Assembly: GCF_014904755.1 (NCBI RefSeq)
Contig: NZ_JACZFQ010000041.1
Location: forward strand, 1-36,632
Length of the DNA: 36,632 nt
Origin: Neoluteolibacter marinus
GTDB taxonomy: Bacteria; Verrucomicrobiota; Verrucomicrobiia; Verrucomicrobiales; Akkermansiaceae
Direction: 5' to 3'
The position numbers were made by a program, and so were the translations under genes. The notes under the pieces are model-generated. The model was not told the origin of the DNA. It did not search any database and saw only the letters and a list, made by a program, of their open reading frames with translations. Below, piece by piece: positions 16,472-26,669 of this stretch; position 1 is the stretch's first letter; every line of letters begins with the position of its first letter.

Positions 16472-17974
16472 ATGATCTCCGCTTTCGCGAACACCTGGAA
16501 GGTGCCGGAACTCCGGGACCGGATCCTTTTCACCCTCGCCATGATCGTCATCGTGCGATTGGGCGTGCACATCACCCTTCCGGGTGTCGATGCCTCGGTC
16601 ATCGAGCGCTGGATGGAAGACGCCTCCAAGGAAGACGGCGGCGGCAATGCCTTTGGGGCGATGCTGACGATCTTCGCCGGGGGCGGCCTCCAGCAGGCCG
16701 GTATCTTCGCGCTGGGGATCATGCCGTATATTTCGGCCTCGATCATGGTGCAGCTGATGACGGCGGTGGTGCCGAAGCTGGCGCGCCTTGCCCGTGAGGA
16801 CGGCGGTCGCCAGAAGATCACCCAGTATACCCGCTACATCACGATCGTGATCGCGCTGGTGCAGGGTTACTTCGTTACCCGCACCCTGCTCGATCCCAGG
16901 CAGATGTTCTACATGCAGGGTATCGAGAAATACGGGGACCTGGTCCCCGGATTGACGACGCCGCTCGCAGTGTCGCTGTGGTCGGCGCTGATCGTGTTGA
17001 CCCTTGTCGCGGGCACCCTGTTGCTGATGTGGATCGGTGACCAGATGACCGAGCGCGGGATCGGCAACGGCACCTCGATCATCATTACCGTGAACATCAT
17101 TTCCGCCCTGCCCGGCGCGCTGGTGCAGACGTGGCGTCACTTCGTGACCGGTGACGACGTCGATGCCTTCCGGTCGATGATGATGGTCGTGATGATCGTG
17201 ATGTTGTTGCTTGTGATTGCCGGCACCATCGCCATCACCCAGGCCCAGCGCCGCATCGCGGTGCAATACGCGAAGCGCGTCGTGGGTCGCAAGCAGTTCG
17301 GAGGGCAGACCCAGTACCTTCCGCTGAAGGTGAACTACGCGGGGGTGATGCCGATCATCTTCGCCACCGCAATCCTGTCGCTCCCGACCATGATGATCTC
17401 ATGGCTCTTCAAGGGGGCTCCGTGGGCGGTCAAGCTCCAGACGGAACTTCAGCCGGGTGGCACCTGGTACTACGTTCTTGGTGGTCTTTTCATCTTCTTC
17501 TTCTCTTATTTCTGGGTCGCGACGATGTTCCAGCCGTCGCAGATTTCCGAGGACCTGAAGCGCAACGGCGGTTACATCCCCGGTGTCCGTCCCGGCAAGC
17601 CGACCGCGGAGTTCCTCGACTTCACGATGACCCGCCTGACCTTCGCGGGCTCGATTTTCCTCTCGTTGATCTTCGTGCTTCCCGCAGCCATCGGTCATCT
17701 GGTCGAGCTCCCTCCGGGATCGATGGTCCTTCAGTTCTTCGGCGGCACCAGCCTTCTGATCCTTGTGGGTGTCGTTCTCGACATCATGCGGCAGGTGGAG
17801 ACCCACCTCTTGCAACGCCACTACGACGGCTTCCTCCGCAAGGGCAAGCTCAAGGGCCGCTACGATCGCCTCGCCCAGACGGGTGCCGCGGCGTCGAGCA
17901 CCGCCTTGGTTTACCTGTGGGCAGTGATCGGCCTCCTCGTGGTCGTTGCTGCTGCGGCTTGGATCGCCAAGTGA
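16472..17974 (+). CDS. secY: preprotein translocase subunit SecY with an extra C-terminal membrane segment
   Basis: This 500-residue SecY is the channel subunit of the Sec translocon. Recognised strings are ALGIMPYISASIMVQLMTAV, the cytoplasmic loop containing RRIAVQYAKRVVGRKQFGGQ, LPLKVNYAGVMPIIFATAIL, NGGYIPGVRPGKPTAEFLDF and LQRHYDGFLRKGKLKGRYDR. The plug-region G-rich FAGGGLQQAGIFALG is present. In most bacteria the protein ends soon after the KGR string; here about 35 more residues follow with one more hydrophobic helix, ALVYLWAVIGLLVVVAAAAW. E. coli SecY has 443 residues. It lies in the standard place after rplO, with adk and map downstream. Confidence 0.97.
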   Translation: MISAFANTWKVPELRDRILFTLAMIVIVRLGVHITLPGVDASVIERWMEDASKEDGGGNAFGAMLTIFAGGGLQQAGIFALGIMPYISASIMVQLMTAVVPKLARLAREDGGRQKITQYTRYITIVIALVQGYFVTRTLLDPRQMFYMQGIEKYGDLVPGLTTPLAVSLWSALIVLTLVAGTLLLMWIGDQMTERGIGNGTSIIITVNIISALPGALVQTWRHFVTGDDVDAFRSMMMVVMIVMLLLVIAGTIAITQAQRRIAVQYAKRVVGRKQFGGQTQYLPLKVNYAGVMPIIFATAILSLPTMMISWLFKGAPWAVKLQTELQPGGTWYYVLGGLFIFFFSYFWVATMFQPSQISEDLKRNGGYIPGVRPGKPTAEFLDFTMTRLTFAGSIFLSLIFVLPAAIGHLVELPPGSMVLQFFGGTSLLILVGVVLDIMRQVETHLLQRHYDGFLRKGKLKGRYDRLAQTGAAASSTALVYLWAVIGLLVVVAAAAWIAK

Positions 17975-18001
17975 GGCCGCCGCATTCCGTTCACAACCTT
18001 C

Positions 18002-18658
18002 ATGGCCAAGCGCTTCGTTCTTCTTGGACCCCCGGCATCCGGCAAGGGTACCCAGGGACGGCGCTTGGCGGACCAGCTGGGTCTGGCCTACCTCTCGACC
18101 GGGGCCTTGTTGCGATCGGCGGTGGAGGAGGGGAGTGGCCTCGGCATGGAGGCGGCACCCATCCTCGAGCGGCACGAGTATCTGCCGGATGCCCTGATGT
18201 GTTCAATCATGGGCGAGTGGCTCGCCGGCCAGACCGGTGGCTGGGTGCTTGACGGGTTTCCCCGCAGCCTCGTACAGGCGGAGTTCCTTTCCGAATGGCT
18301 GGCAGATCGAGATCAGAAGCTCGACGCTGCCATCCTGCTGGAAGTCCCGGAGGAGGTGTTGCTCCAGCGCATTCGGCTCCGTGTCGAGTGCCCGGAGTGC
18401 CGTTGGTCCGGACGGCGTCCCGAGCTGAACGGTGCCGGCCGTTGTCCCGAGTGCGGAGGAGTCGCCGGGCCTCGAGCCGATGACACGGTGGCGGGCTTCC
18501 AGTCGCGATTCAAGGAATACCGTGCGCACACCTTGCCGGTGGTGGCACACTACGAGGCCCGCGACGTGCTCAAGCGTTTCGATGCAGCACAGGACCCGGA
18601 CGGTGCCGAAGAACGATTGCTCAAACTTGTCCGAACATCGCATGGCCAGGCGGCATAA
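18002..18658 (+). CDS. adk: adenylate kinase with zinc-finger-like LID
   Basis: This 218-residue nucleoside monophosphate kinase (AMP + ATP to 2 ADP) has the P-loop GPPASGKGTQ (residues 9-18), the AMP-binding region YLSTGALLRSAVEEG, and the WVLDGFPRSLVQAEFL motif. The LID is a four-cysteine zinc-binding type (CPEC-x14-CPEC), close to the Gram-positive form of adenylate kinase. DDTVAGFQSRFKEYRAHTLP supplies the arginines after the LID. It follows secY after 27 nt and overlaps map by 17 nt, the classical secY-adk-map order. The sequence is somewhat divergent, so another NMP kinase specificity is possible but less likely. Confidence 0.9.
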   Translation: MAKRFVLLGPPASGKGTQGRRLADQLGLAYLSTGALLRSAVEEGSGLGMEAAPILERHEYLPDALMCSIMGEWLAGQTGGWVLDGFPRSLVQAEFLSEWLADRDQKLDAAILLEVPEEVLLQRIRLRVECPECRWSGRRPELNGAGRCPECGGVAGPRADDTVAGFQSRFKEYRAHTLPVVAHYEARDVLKRFDAAQDPDGAEERLLKLVRTSHGQAA

Positions 18659-19424
18659 GATCAAGATTAAGAACGCCCACGAGATCGGTCGCATGCGGGC
18701 GGCCGGCGAGGTGGCCAGCGAGGTGCTCATGGCGCTTGCCAAGGCCATCCAGCCGGGACGCACGACGCTGGAGATCGATCAGCTGGCCGCGGAGTTGATG
18801 CGGGAGCGGGACTGCAAGAGCGCCTTCCTCGGATACCGCGGCTTCAAGGGGCAGATTTGCATTTCCGTCAACGAGGAGGTTGTCCACGGCATCGGCGGGC
18901 CCCGCAAGATCCATCCCGGCGACGTGGTCAAGATCGACGTCGGCATCGTCAAGAACGGCTGGATCGGCGACAACGCCGTCACCGTCGCGGTCGGAGAGCT
19001 GGACGAGGAGACCAGGCGTCTGCTGGTTGCGACCGAAGAATCGCTTTTCGCGGCGATCGACCATGCGCGTGCCGGTGAGCGTCTCGCCGATCTTTGCGGT
19101 GCGGTCGAGGAATACGTCGAACCTCTGGGGTTCACCGTGGTACGCGAGTTCGTCGGCCACGGGGTCGGGCGCGACCTGCACGAGGAACCGCAGGTTCCCA
19201 ACTACCGGCCCCAGGGCAAGAGCCCGATCCTCCAAGCGGGCATGGTGCTCGCCATCGAGCCGATGGTGAATGCCGGCAGCCGCTCCGTGCGGATCCTCGA
19301 CGACGGGTGGACGGTGATCACTACCGACGGCAAGCCGTCGGCACACTTCGAGCACACGGTTTTGATCACTGACGGGGAACCCGAGTTGCTGACGTGGCGC
19401 CCGCGCGGGGTGCCGGGGCTTTGA
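18642..19424 (+). CDS. map: type I methionine aminopeptidase
   Basis: This 260-residue enzyme removes the initiator methionine from new proteins. All five metal ligands are visible: D99 (KIDVG), D110 (GDNA), H173 (GHGVGR), E206 (AIEPM) and E237 (HFEHTVLIT). The substrate-site strings FLGYRGFKGQICISVNEEVV and HGIGGPRKIHPGD also match. The start at 18642 (MARRHKIKIKN) gives the usual length and a 17-nt overlap with adk, so the two are probably translationally coupled. Longer in-frame readings only shadow adk. infA, rpmJ and the alpha-operon genes, which commonly follow, are absent; a convergent gene ends 7 nt downstream. Confidence 0.96.
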   Translation: MARRHKIKIKNAHEIGRMRAAGEVASEVLMALAKAIQPGRTTLEIDQLAAELMRERDCKSAFLGYRGFKGQICISVNEEVVHGIGGPRKIHPGDVVKIDVGIVKNGWIGDNAVTVAVGELDEETRRLLVATEESLFAAIDHARAGERLADLCGAVEEYVEPLGFTVVREFVGHGVGRDLHEEPQVPNYRPQGKSPILQAGMVLAIEPMVNAGSRSVRILDDGWTVITTDGKPSAHFEHTVLITDGEPELLTWRPRGVPGL

Positions 19425-19430
19425 TGCGCC

Positions 19431-20438
19431 TCACGGATTGACCGGAGGCTTCTTGGAGACGGCGAAGCGATACTTGCCGATGGCTTCGGCGATCCCGGTG
19501 ACCACCGCGGTGCGGAAGGTCGGGTTGTTGATCAGCCGTGCCTCGTAAGGGTGGGTCATGAAGCCGACCTCGATGAGGATCGACGGGTGCTTGACGCCGG
19601 TCAGGACGCTGAAGCGTGCACGTTTGATGCCCCGGTCCAGGGAGTTCTTGCCCAAGCGGCGCGACACCGAGCCATGGACGGCGGTGGCGAGGGCGACGTT
19701 GGCGGAGTCGTGGCTGTTGCCGGTGCGCGCCTGGTAGTCGCTGGAATTGAGACCACGCCCGTAGTGTGCCACGCCGATCGGCGAGAGGGTGAAGGTTTCC
19801 AAGCCACGTGCCGAGGAGCGGCCGCCGGAATTGTGGTGGATCGAGATGAAGATCGCGTTGTCGTTGATGCGGTTGGCGATGTTGACCCGCTCTTGAAGGG
19901 TGAGGTAGCGGTTCGAGTCACGCGTCATCACCACCTTGTAGCCGCGCTCGGTGAGCATCTTCTTCAGCTCCTCGGCGACCTTCAGGTTGTAATTGGCCTC
20001 GGTGCCGAGGGAATTGGTGGCCCCGGGGTCCTTGCCGCCATGGCCGGGATCGATGATCACCGTGCGGAAATCCCCGGCGTTGCCGATGTAGTTGGGCCGC
20101 AGCACCGGATCGACGAGCTTCGAGAGATCGATGCGGGAAACCCAGGCCTTGCCGCCGCTTTCCTCGACCTTGTAGCTGAACACGAATTTCACCCCGTTCA
20201 TCAGGCACTCCTGCGCGCCGGGGCGGAGCTTCATGATCACCTTCTTGTTTTCCAGGATGACCTCGCGGCCGCTGCGCTTGATGGAATCGAAGCCGTAGAA
20301 CTTCCTCATCCCCTCCACGTTGACGTAGTCGCGGCCATTGATCTGCTTGGTCTCCCATTGGGCGAAGCCGGTCAGGCAGGTGCCAAACCATGCGAGCAGC
20401 ACGGCGAACAGGAGTCGGGAAATTCGTCGGGACGTCAT
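19431..20438 (-). CDS. N-acetylmuramoyl-L-alanine amidase (Amidase_3), secreted
   Basis: This 335-residue cell-wall hydrolase cleaves the bond between MurNAc and the stem peptide. It has a signal peptide (MTSRRISRLLFAVLLAWFGT, ending near GFAQ). Residues about 30-115 resemble a copper-amine-oxidase-N or AMIN-like domain (YVNVEGMRKFYGFDSIKRSG, VFSYKVEESGGKAWVSRIDL). The Amidase_3 catalytic domain follows: TVIIDPGHGGKDPGA with H133, E147 (GTEANYNL), H201 in SIHHNSGG, and catalytic E290 in LIEVGFMTH. All zinc and catalytic residues are present. It converges on map with a 6-nt gap and diverges from the gene at 20583. A role in cell separation or peptidoglycan recycling is inferred. Confidence 0.95.
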   Translation of the reverse strand: MTSRRISRLLFAVLLAWFGTCLTGFAQWETKQINGRDYVNVEGMRKFYGFDSIKRSGREVILENKKVIMKLRPGAQECLMNGVKFVFSYKVEESGGKAWVSRIDLSKLVDPVLRPNYIGNAGDFRTVIIDPGHGGKDPGATNSLGTEANYNLKVAEELKKMLTERGYKVVMTRDSNRYLTLQERVNIANRINDNAIFISIHHNSGGRSSARGLETFTLSPIGVAHYGRGLNSSDYQARTGNSHDSANVALATAVHGSVSRRLGKNSLDRGIKRARFSVLTGVKHPSILIEVGFMTHPYEARLINNPTFRTAVVTGIAEAIGKYRFAVSKKPPVNP

Positions 20439-20582
20439 GGGCGAACGGAAGAAACCACAGGAAAGGCGATTCCATTAGCGTTTTTGCGCCAGTCTTACAA
20501 ATCCGTTTTCGCCGAAAGCCGGGCGTTGATCTGCCGGTCCTTTCTGCTTTCCGTGCTTGGTCCGGTCCCTAACGTCGCGGCC

Positions 20583-21431
20583 ATGACCATTGAGACCGTC
20601 GGCAACTACCGGGCCCGTTGGGGCGAAGGCCCTTTGTGGTGGAAGGATTCCCTGCTGTACGTCGACATCGAGTCCCACCGGGTGATCCGTTTCAATCCGG
20701 GAACCGGCGATGAGACGAGCTGGGATGTCGGCGAGCGGGTAGGCACGGTCGTTCCCCGTGAGGCCGGAGGGCTGGTCATTGCCGGCGACAACGGCTTCCA
20801 TTTCCTCGACGAGGAGACTGGCAAGGTCACGCATCTCGGGGACCCTGAGCCCGACAAGGCCGACAATCGCTTCAACGACGGCAAGTGCTCACCGGACGGG
20901 CGTTTTTTCGCGGGCACCATCAGCCTGGTGAAGAAGACGGGTGACGCCCGCCTCTACCGGCTCGATCCCGACCGCACGATTCATGAGGTTTTCGGACCGG
21001 TGACCAACTCGAACGGCATCGTTTGGAGCGCCGATGGACGGACGGTCTATTACATCGATACCCCACGGAAAGAGGTCCTTGCCTTCGATTATGAAGCCGG
21101 TCACCTGACGAATGTCCGCAGCGTCGTTTCAACGGCCCACCATGAGGCGTCTCCGGACGGAATGACCATCGATGCGGATGGCAACCTCTGGATCGCGTTT
21201 TGTCACGGGGCCTGTGTCGCCTGCTTCAGTCCGCAAAGCGGTGAGGAATTGAGGAAGATCGACCTCCCCTGCCTTGAGACCACCGCCTGCGCCTTCGGAG
21301 GCGAGGATCTGGCGGATCTCTATGTCACGACGGGAGTGCACAAGTCCGTCGAGGAGGCGGATGCCGGACGCTTGTTCGTGATCAAGGGGCTGGGCGTCCG
21401 GGGCGTGCTGGCCAATGGCTTTGCGGGATAG
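20583..21431 (+). CDS. SMP-30/gluconolactonase/LRE family protein
   Basis: This 282-residue six-bladed propeller enzyme probably hydrolyses a sugar lactone. The start at 20583 (MTIETVGNYRARWGEGPLWW) is chosen because relatives begin just before the 'l.EGP.W' string; the frame upstream only shadows the amidase. Metal ligands of the family are present: E15 (WGEGP), N144 (TNSNGI) and D192 (SPDGMTID), with N98/D99 in NRFNDGKCSPDGRFFAGT. No signal peptide is seen, so it is probably cytoplasmic. The 144-bp gap to the amidase gene must hold two divergent promoters; no convincing -35/-10 pair was found. The exact substrate cannot be told from sequence. Confidence 0.92.
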   Translation: MTIETVGNYRARWGEGPLWWKDSLLYVDIESHRVIRFNPGTGDETSWDVGERVGTVVPREAGGLVIAGDNGFHFLDEETGKVTHLGDPEPDKADNRFNDGKCSPDGRFFAGTISLVKKTGDARLYRLDPDRTIHEVFGPVTNSNGIVWSADGRTVYYIDTPRKEVLAFDYEAGHLTNVRSVVSTAHHEASPDGMTIDADGNLWIAFCHGACVACFSPQSGEELRKIDLPCLETTACAFGGEDLADLYVTTGVHKSVEEADAGRLFVIKGLGVRGVLANGFAG

Positions 21432-21630
21432 TTGCTTGGCAGCCGGGCCCGCGGCGATAGTGGTCCGGAGCGGCGGGGATCGCACCGGATCCGTCAAGCG
21501 GCGCGTCCGGCGGCGAGCATGCGGGTATCTGCTTAGGGAAGGCCGCCGCCAAGCGGGCTCCCGGTTAGGCGGAGCTCCGCGCCCATCGGGCTTCCCGGCG
21601 ACAATAGTCAAATTTGGTTAAATTTCATAC

Positions 21631-21659
21631 TTTCCAAAAAGTTACAGATCAAGTATAGG
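21631..21659 (+). promoter_or_regulatory. putative sigma70-type promoter in an AT-rich island
   Basis: TTTCCA (21631-21636) and TATAGG (21654-21659) are 17 nt apart. They lie in a strikingly AT-rich patch (about 21605-21690) in otherwise GC-rich DNA. Transcription would start near 21666, about 26 nt before the ATG of the small membrane protein at 21692. The gap before the patch, 21432-21604, is GC-rich and holds nothing that I recognise. Confidence 0.5.
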
Positions 21660-21691
21660 CGACCCTCAAATGGAATGATTTCCTTCGGGTA

Positions 21692-21895
21692 ATGCAATCG
21701 AGCTGGATGGAACGAGTGTCTGGATTTGTCTGCAATCTCTTGCTGCTGACGATGTCGTTGGCGTTGATGGTTGCTTACGGATTCTTGTTCAAGGTGTTCC
21801 GGCCGGATCAGATTGAAGTGCGGCCGGTGGAGGTCCAGCAGCAATCCGATGACCGCGCCGATGATCAGTGGTCGTATGTGGATCCGGAATCGTAG
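21692..21895 (+). CDS. small single-pass membrane protein, unknown function
   Basis: This 67-residue predicted protein has one hydrophobic segment (residues about 11-33, GFVCNLLLLTMSLALMVAYG and onward) and a polar acidic tail (VEVQQQSDDRADDQWSYVDP). The tail is probably on one side of the membrane and the short basic start on the other. Support comes from the clean transmembrane segment, the AT-rich promoter just upstream, and the lack of any competing gene. The in-frame ATG at 21707 (MERVSGF) is an alternative start. I do not recognise the family. The next gene starts 111 nt downstream. Confidence 0.6.
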   Translation: MQSSWMERVSGFVCNLLLLTMSLALMVAYGFLFKVFRPDQIEVRPVEVQQQSDDRADDQWSYVDPES

Positions 21896-22006
21896 GGATC
21901 ACCGCTGCATCTGAGGAGGGGGCCGGATGCTTGGTCGTTGTTTGTTTCCGGGACACTCCGCGGGTTGATATCTTGAAGCACACGGCCGCGTAGTCACGAG
22001 GTTGTC

Positions 22007-25000
22007 GTGATCCCTGCGTATTTCCGTGCTTTCCTGCTCTTTTCGGTCGCTGCTGAGGCGGCCGATGGTCCGGCGGTGTCCTATGCCTTCGAGGTCCGAC
22101 CGATTCTCGCGGACAAGTGCTTTGCCTGCCACGGGCCGGACGCCGCGAAGCGGGAAGCCGGCCTCCGGCTGGACACCGCGGAAGGTGCGACGGCTCCGCT
22201 GCGTGACTCGCCCGGGTGGGCGATCGTTCCCGGCGATACTGATCGGTCGGTTGCCTGGCAGAGGATTTCGTCGGACGATCCCGAGCAGGTGATGCCGCCG
22301 CCTGACTCGCATCTGGTTCTGGAGGAAGGGGAAAGGCAACTCGTTCGACGGTGGATCGAGCAGGGGGCGAAGTATGAGCGCCACTGGGCGTTCCAGTCGT
22401 TGCCGGACGAGGTGGCGGTTCCAGCCACGCGCGATGTCGCCTGGCCCCGGCAGGAATTGGATCGCTTCATCCTGGCACGGCTCGAAAGCGAGGGGCTTGC
22501 GCCGTCGCCCGCCGCCGGGCCGCATCGATGGTTGCGACGGGTCACCCTCGATCTCACCGGGCTGCCGCCTTCCCCGGAAGAGATCGCGGCGTTCATCGAG
22601 GCGAGCCGGGTGGATGTGCAGGCGGCGAAGGTCGAGGTGGTCGAGCGCTTGCTCGCCAGTCCTCGCTTCGGGGAGCATTTCGCGGTGAGCTGGTTGGATG
22701 CCGCCCGCTACGCCGACTCGTATGGCTACCAGTCGGACGGCCTTACCCAGTTCTGGCCGTGGCGGGACTGGGTGATCCGGGCCTTCAACGGCAACTTGCC
22801 GATCGACCGCTTCATCACCTGGCAGCTTGCGGGGGATCTCCTGCCGGATGCGACCCGCGAGCAACAGCTCGCCACCGCGTTCAACCGGCTCCACCGCCTC
22901 ACCAACGAGGGGGGGTCGGTGGCGGAGGAGTTCCTGGTCGAAAACATGGCCGACCGGGTCCAAACCTTCGGCTCTGTTTTTTTGGCGCTGACCCTGGAGT
23001 GCAGCCGTTGCCACGATCACAAGTACGACCCGATCCCGACGCGGGACTACTATTCGCTCGGTGCCTTTTTCAATTCGATCCCCGAGCGAGGGTTCTACTC
23101 CTCGCCGGTGATCCAGCCGTCCCCATCGCTGATGCTTCCTGACGCCACAATGGAGGAGCAGCTGCTGAAAGCCCACGGTGAAGTCGAAGCTGCCCGGGCT
23201 GAGGTGGAAAAGCGGCGGCTGGAATCCGATGCCGACTTCGACGCGTGGTTGGCGGGTGAACCTGGAGAAATGCCGTGGATCGACTTGGTTTCCCGCCTCG
23301 ACTTCACCGGCGAGGGGCCGGCCATGGTATTCAAGGATGCCGCGGGTGCGCCGGATGCCACGGGCAGCGGCCTGCAACGCGTCGAGGGGAGGTCCGGTGC
23401 GGCGGTGAAGTTCGACGGGGATTCACCGCTCCGGCTTCCCGGCAGGCTCGCCTTCGACCGGATCCAACCGTGGACGATCGACCTGGTCCTCCGGGATCCC
23501 GTCGCCGATCCGTCGCCGGTGGTGGTCTTGCACCGCTCCTACGGCACTGATGTCGGCTACAACGGTCTCGAATTGCTGCTGGCGGGGGGACATCTCGAGG
23601 CCCGGGTTGTCCGAGACTGGCCGGGCAATGCGATCGGGGTTCGTTCACTGCGGCCGATTCCGCAGGGGCAGTGGTCGAGGGTTACCTGGAGCTATGACGG
23701 TTCCAGCAGCCCGTCCGGAATGATGCTCTTTTTGGACGGCCAGCCGCTAGAGACCGAGGTCACCGCGGATCGCCTGTGGAAGTCGATCACGCAGCCCACC
23801 CATGGCGATGGCATGGCTGCCCTCGGCCAGCGCTTCCGGGACCGGGGCTTTGCGGGCGGTGAAATTGAAAGGTTGATGGTGTTCTCCAGGGCGATTTCGC
23901 CGCTCGAGGTCGACGTGCTGGACGAACCGTCGCCGTGTCTTGCGGCAATGGGGCAGGCCGGGAAGCGGCGCGAAGATTTGAAGGCGGCATGGCTGGGGGC
24001 GATTGATCCCGCTTATCGCGAGGCCATGGCGTCACTGACCGCCGCGCGGGCCGCCGTGATCGCCGTGGAGCAGGGGACCCCCGAGATTCCGGTGATGCGC
24101 GAGACCGCCCGGCCGCGGCCGTCCCACGTGTTGGCACGCGGCGCGTATGACGCCCCGCGCACCCGGGACAACGAGGTTTCGCGCGGGACCTTTTCCGAGA
24201 TCCTGATCCCGCTCCCCGCCGACGCGCCGCGCGACCGGCTTGGGCTCGCTCAATGGTTGACGGACCCGCGGCATCCCTTGACGGCCCGGGTCTTCGTCAA
24301 CCGGGTCTGGGCGAATTTCTTCGGCGAAGGGATCGTCGCGACCGCCGACAACTTCGGACAACAAGGCGCCCTGCCGAGTCATCCCGAATTGCTCGACTGG
24401 CTGGCGAGGGATTTCGTTTCGCATGGCTGGGATCTCAAGCGCCTGTGCCGCGCGATCACCCTGAGTGCCACCTACGGCCAGGACAGCAGGATGAGCGCCG
24501 GCTTGTCCGGTCTGGATCCGGGGAATCGACTCCATGCCCGCGGCCCGTCGCGGAGGTTGGGTTCGGAGCAAATCCGCGACCTCGCCCTGTCCGCCTCCGG
24601 GCTGCTCCGCCATCGGGACGGCGGCCCGCCGGTTTCGCCCTACCAGCCGGGCGGCGACCTGTGGCGCGAATCGAACGCGATGTCCGCGGGCTACCAGCGG
24701 TCCAACGGCGCCGATCTCCATCGCCGGTCCATCTACTCGGTGTGGAAGCGCACCGCGCCCTTGCCCAACATGCTCGCCTTCGACAGCCCGACCCGCGAGG
24801 TCTGCACGATCCGCCGGCCGCAGACGAACACGCCGTTGCAGGCCCTGGTGTTGTTGAACGACGTCCAGTTCATCGAGGCGGCGCGGGCCTTGGCGGCCCG
24901 GGTGCTCGAGCTGCCGGAAGAGCAACGGATCGCCGCGGCATTCACGGCCTGCACGTCGCGGCCGCCCGACGGGCGTGAGCTCGAACTGCTCACCGGGCTC

Positions 25001-25164
25001 GCCGCGGAGCAACGCGAGGTTTTCGCCGCCGATCCCGCCGCCGCGGGGAAGTATCTCGCCTTGGGTGAAGACCCGGCGGGGCGTGGCTCGGATCCGGTCG
25101 AAACCGCGGCGATGACTGTCGTTTGCCAGGCCATCCTCAACCTCGACGCCGCGATCTGGAACCG

Positions 25165-25168
<4 letters not shown>
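22007..25168 (+). CDS. PSCyt1-DUF1549-LamG-DUF1553 (PSD1) secreted cytochrome-like protein
   Basis: This 1053-residue protein starts with GTG; a stop lies in frame 31 nt upstream and no ATG fits. A signal peptide ([20 protein letters not shown]) is followed by a planctomycete-type cytochrome c domain with the heme motif C38-F-A-C41-H42. DUF1549 covers about residues 145-380 ([57 protein letters not shown]). A concanavalin/LamG-like insert lies at about 420-640 and DUF1553 at about 740-1050 ([60 protein letters not shown]). The combination is characteristic of Planctomycetes and Verrucomicrobia. Its stop overlaps the start of a DUF1501 gene by 4 nt, a typical two-gene unit. Proposed roles are extracytoplasmic oxidative degradation of polysaccharides, but no biochemical function is established to my knowledge. 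Confidence 0.95.
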
Positions 25169-26622
<1,454 letters not shown>

Positions 26623-26669
26623 TAAAAAGCGGTATTGGACGCCGGCCGCTTCCGGTTCAAGCTGCCGCT

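Noticed and set aside
19551-20582. Long N-terminal extension of the SMP-30 gene
   Set aside because: This part is antisense to the amidase gene and lacks similarity to SMP-30; the family start fits the ATG at 20583.
20439-20582. Candidate divergent promoters between the amidase and SMP-30 genes
   Set aside because: Only poor matches were found (for example TTGTAA with a weak -10 on the minus strand), so no promoter is called.
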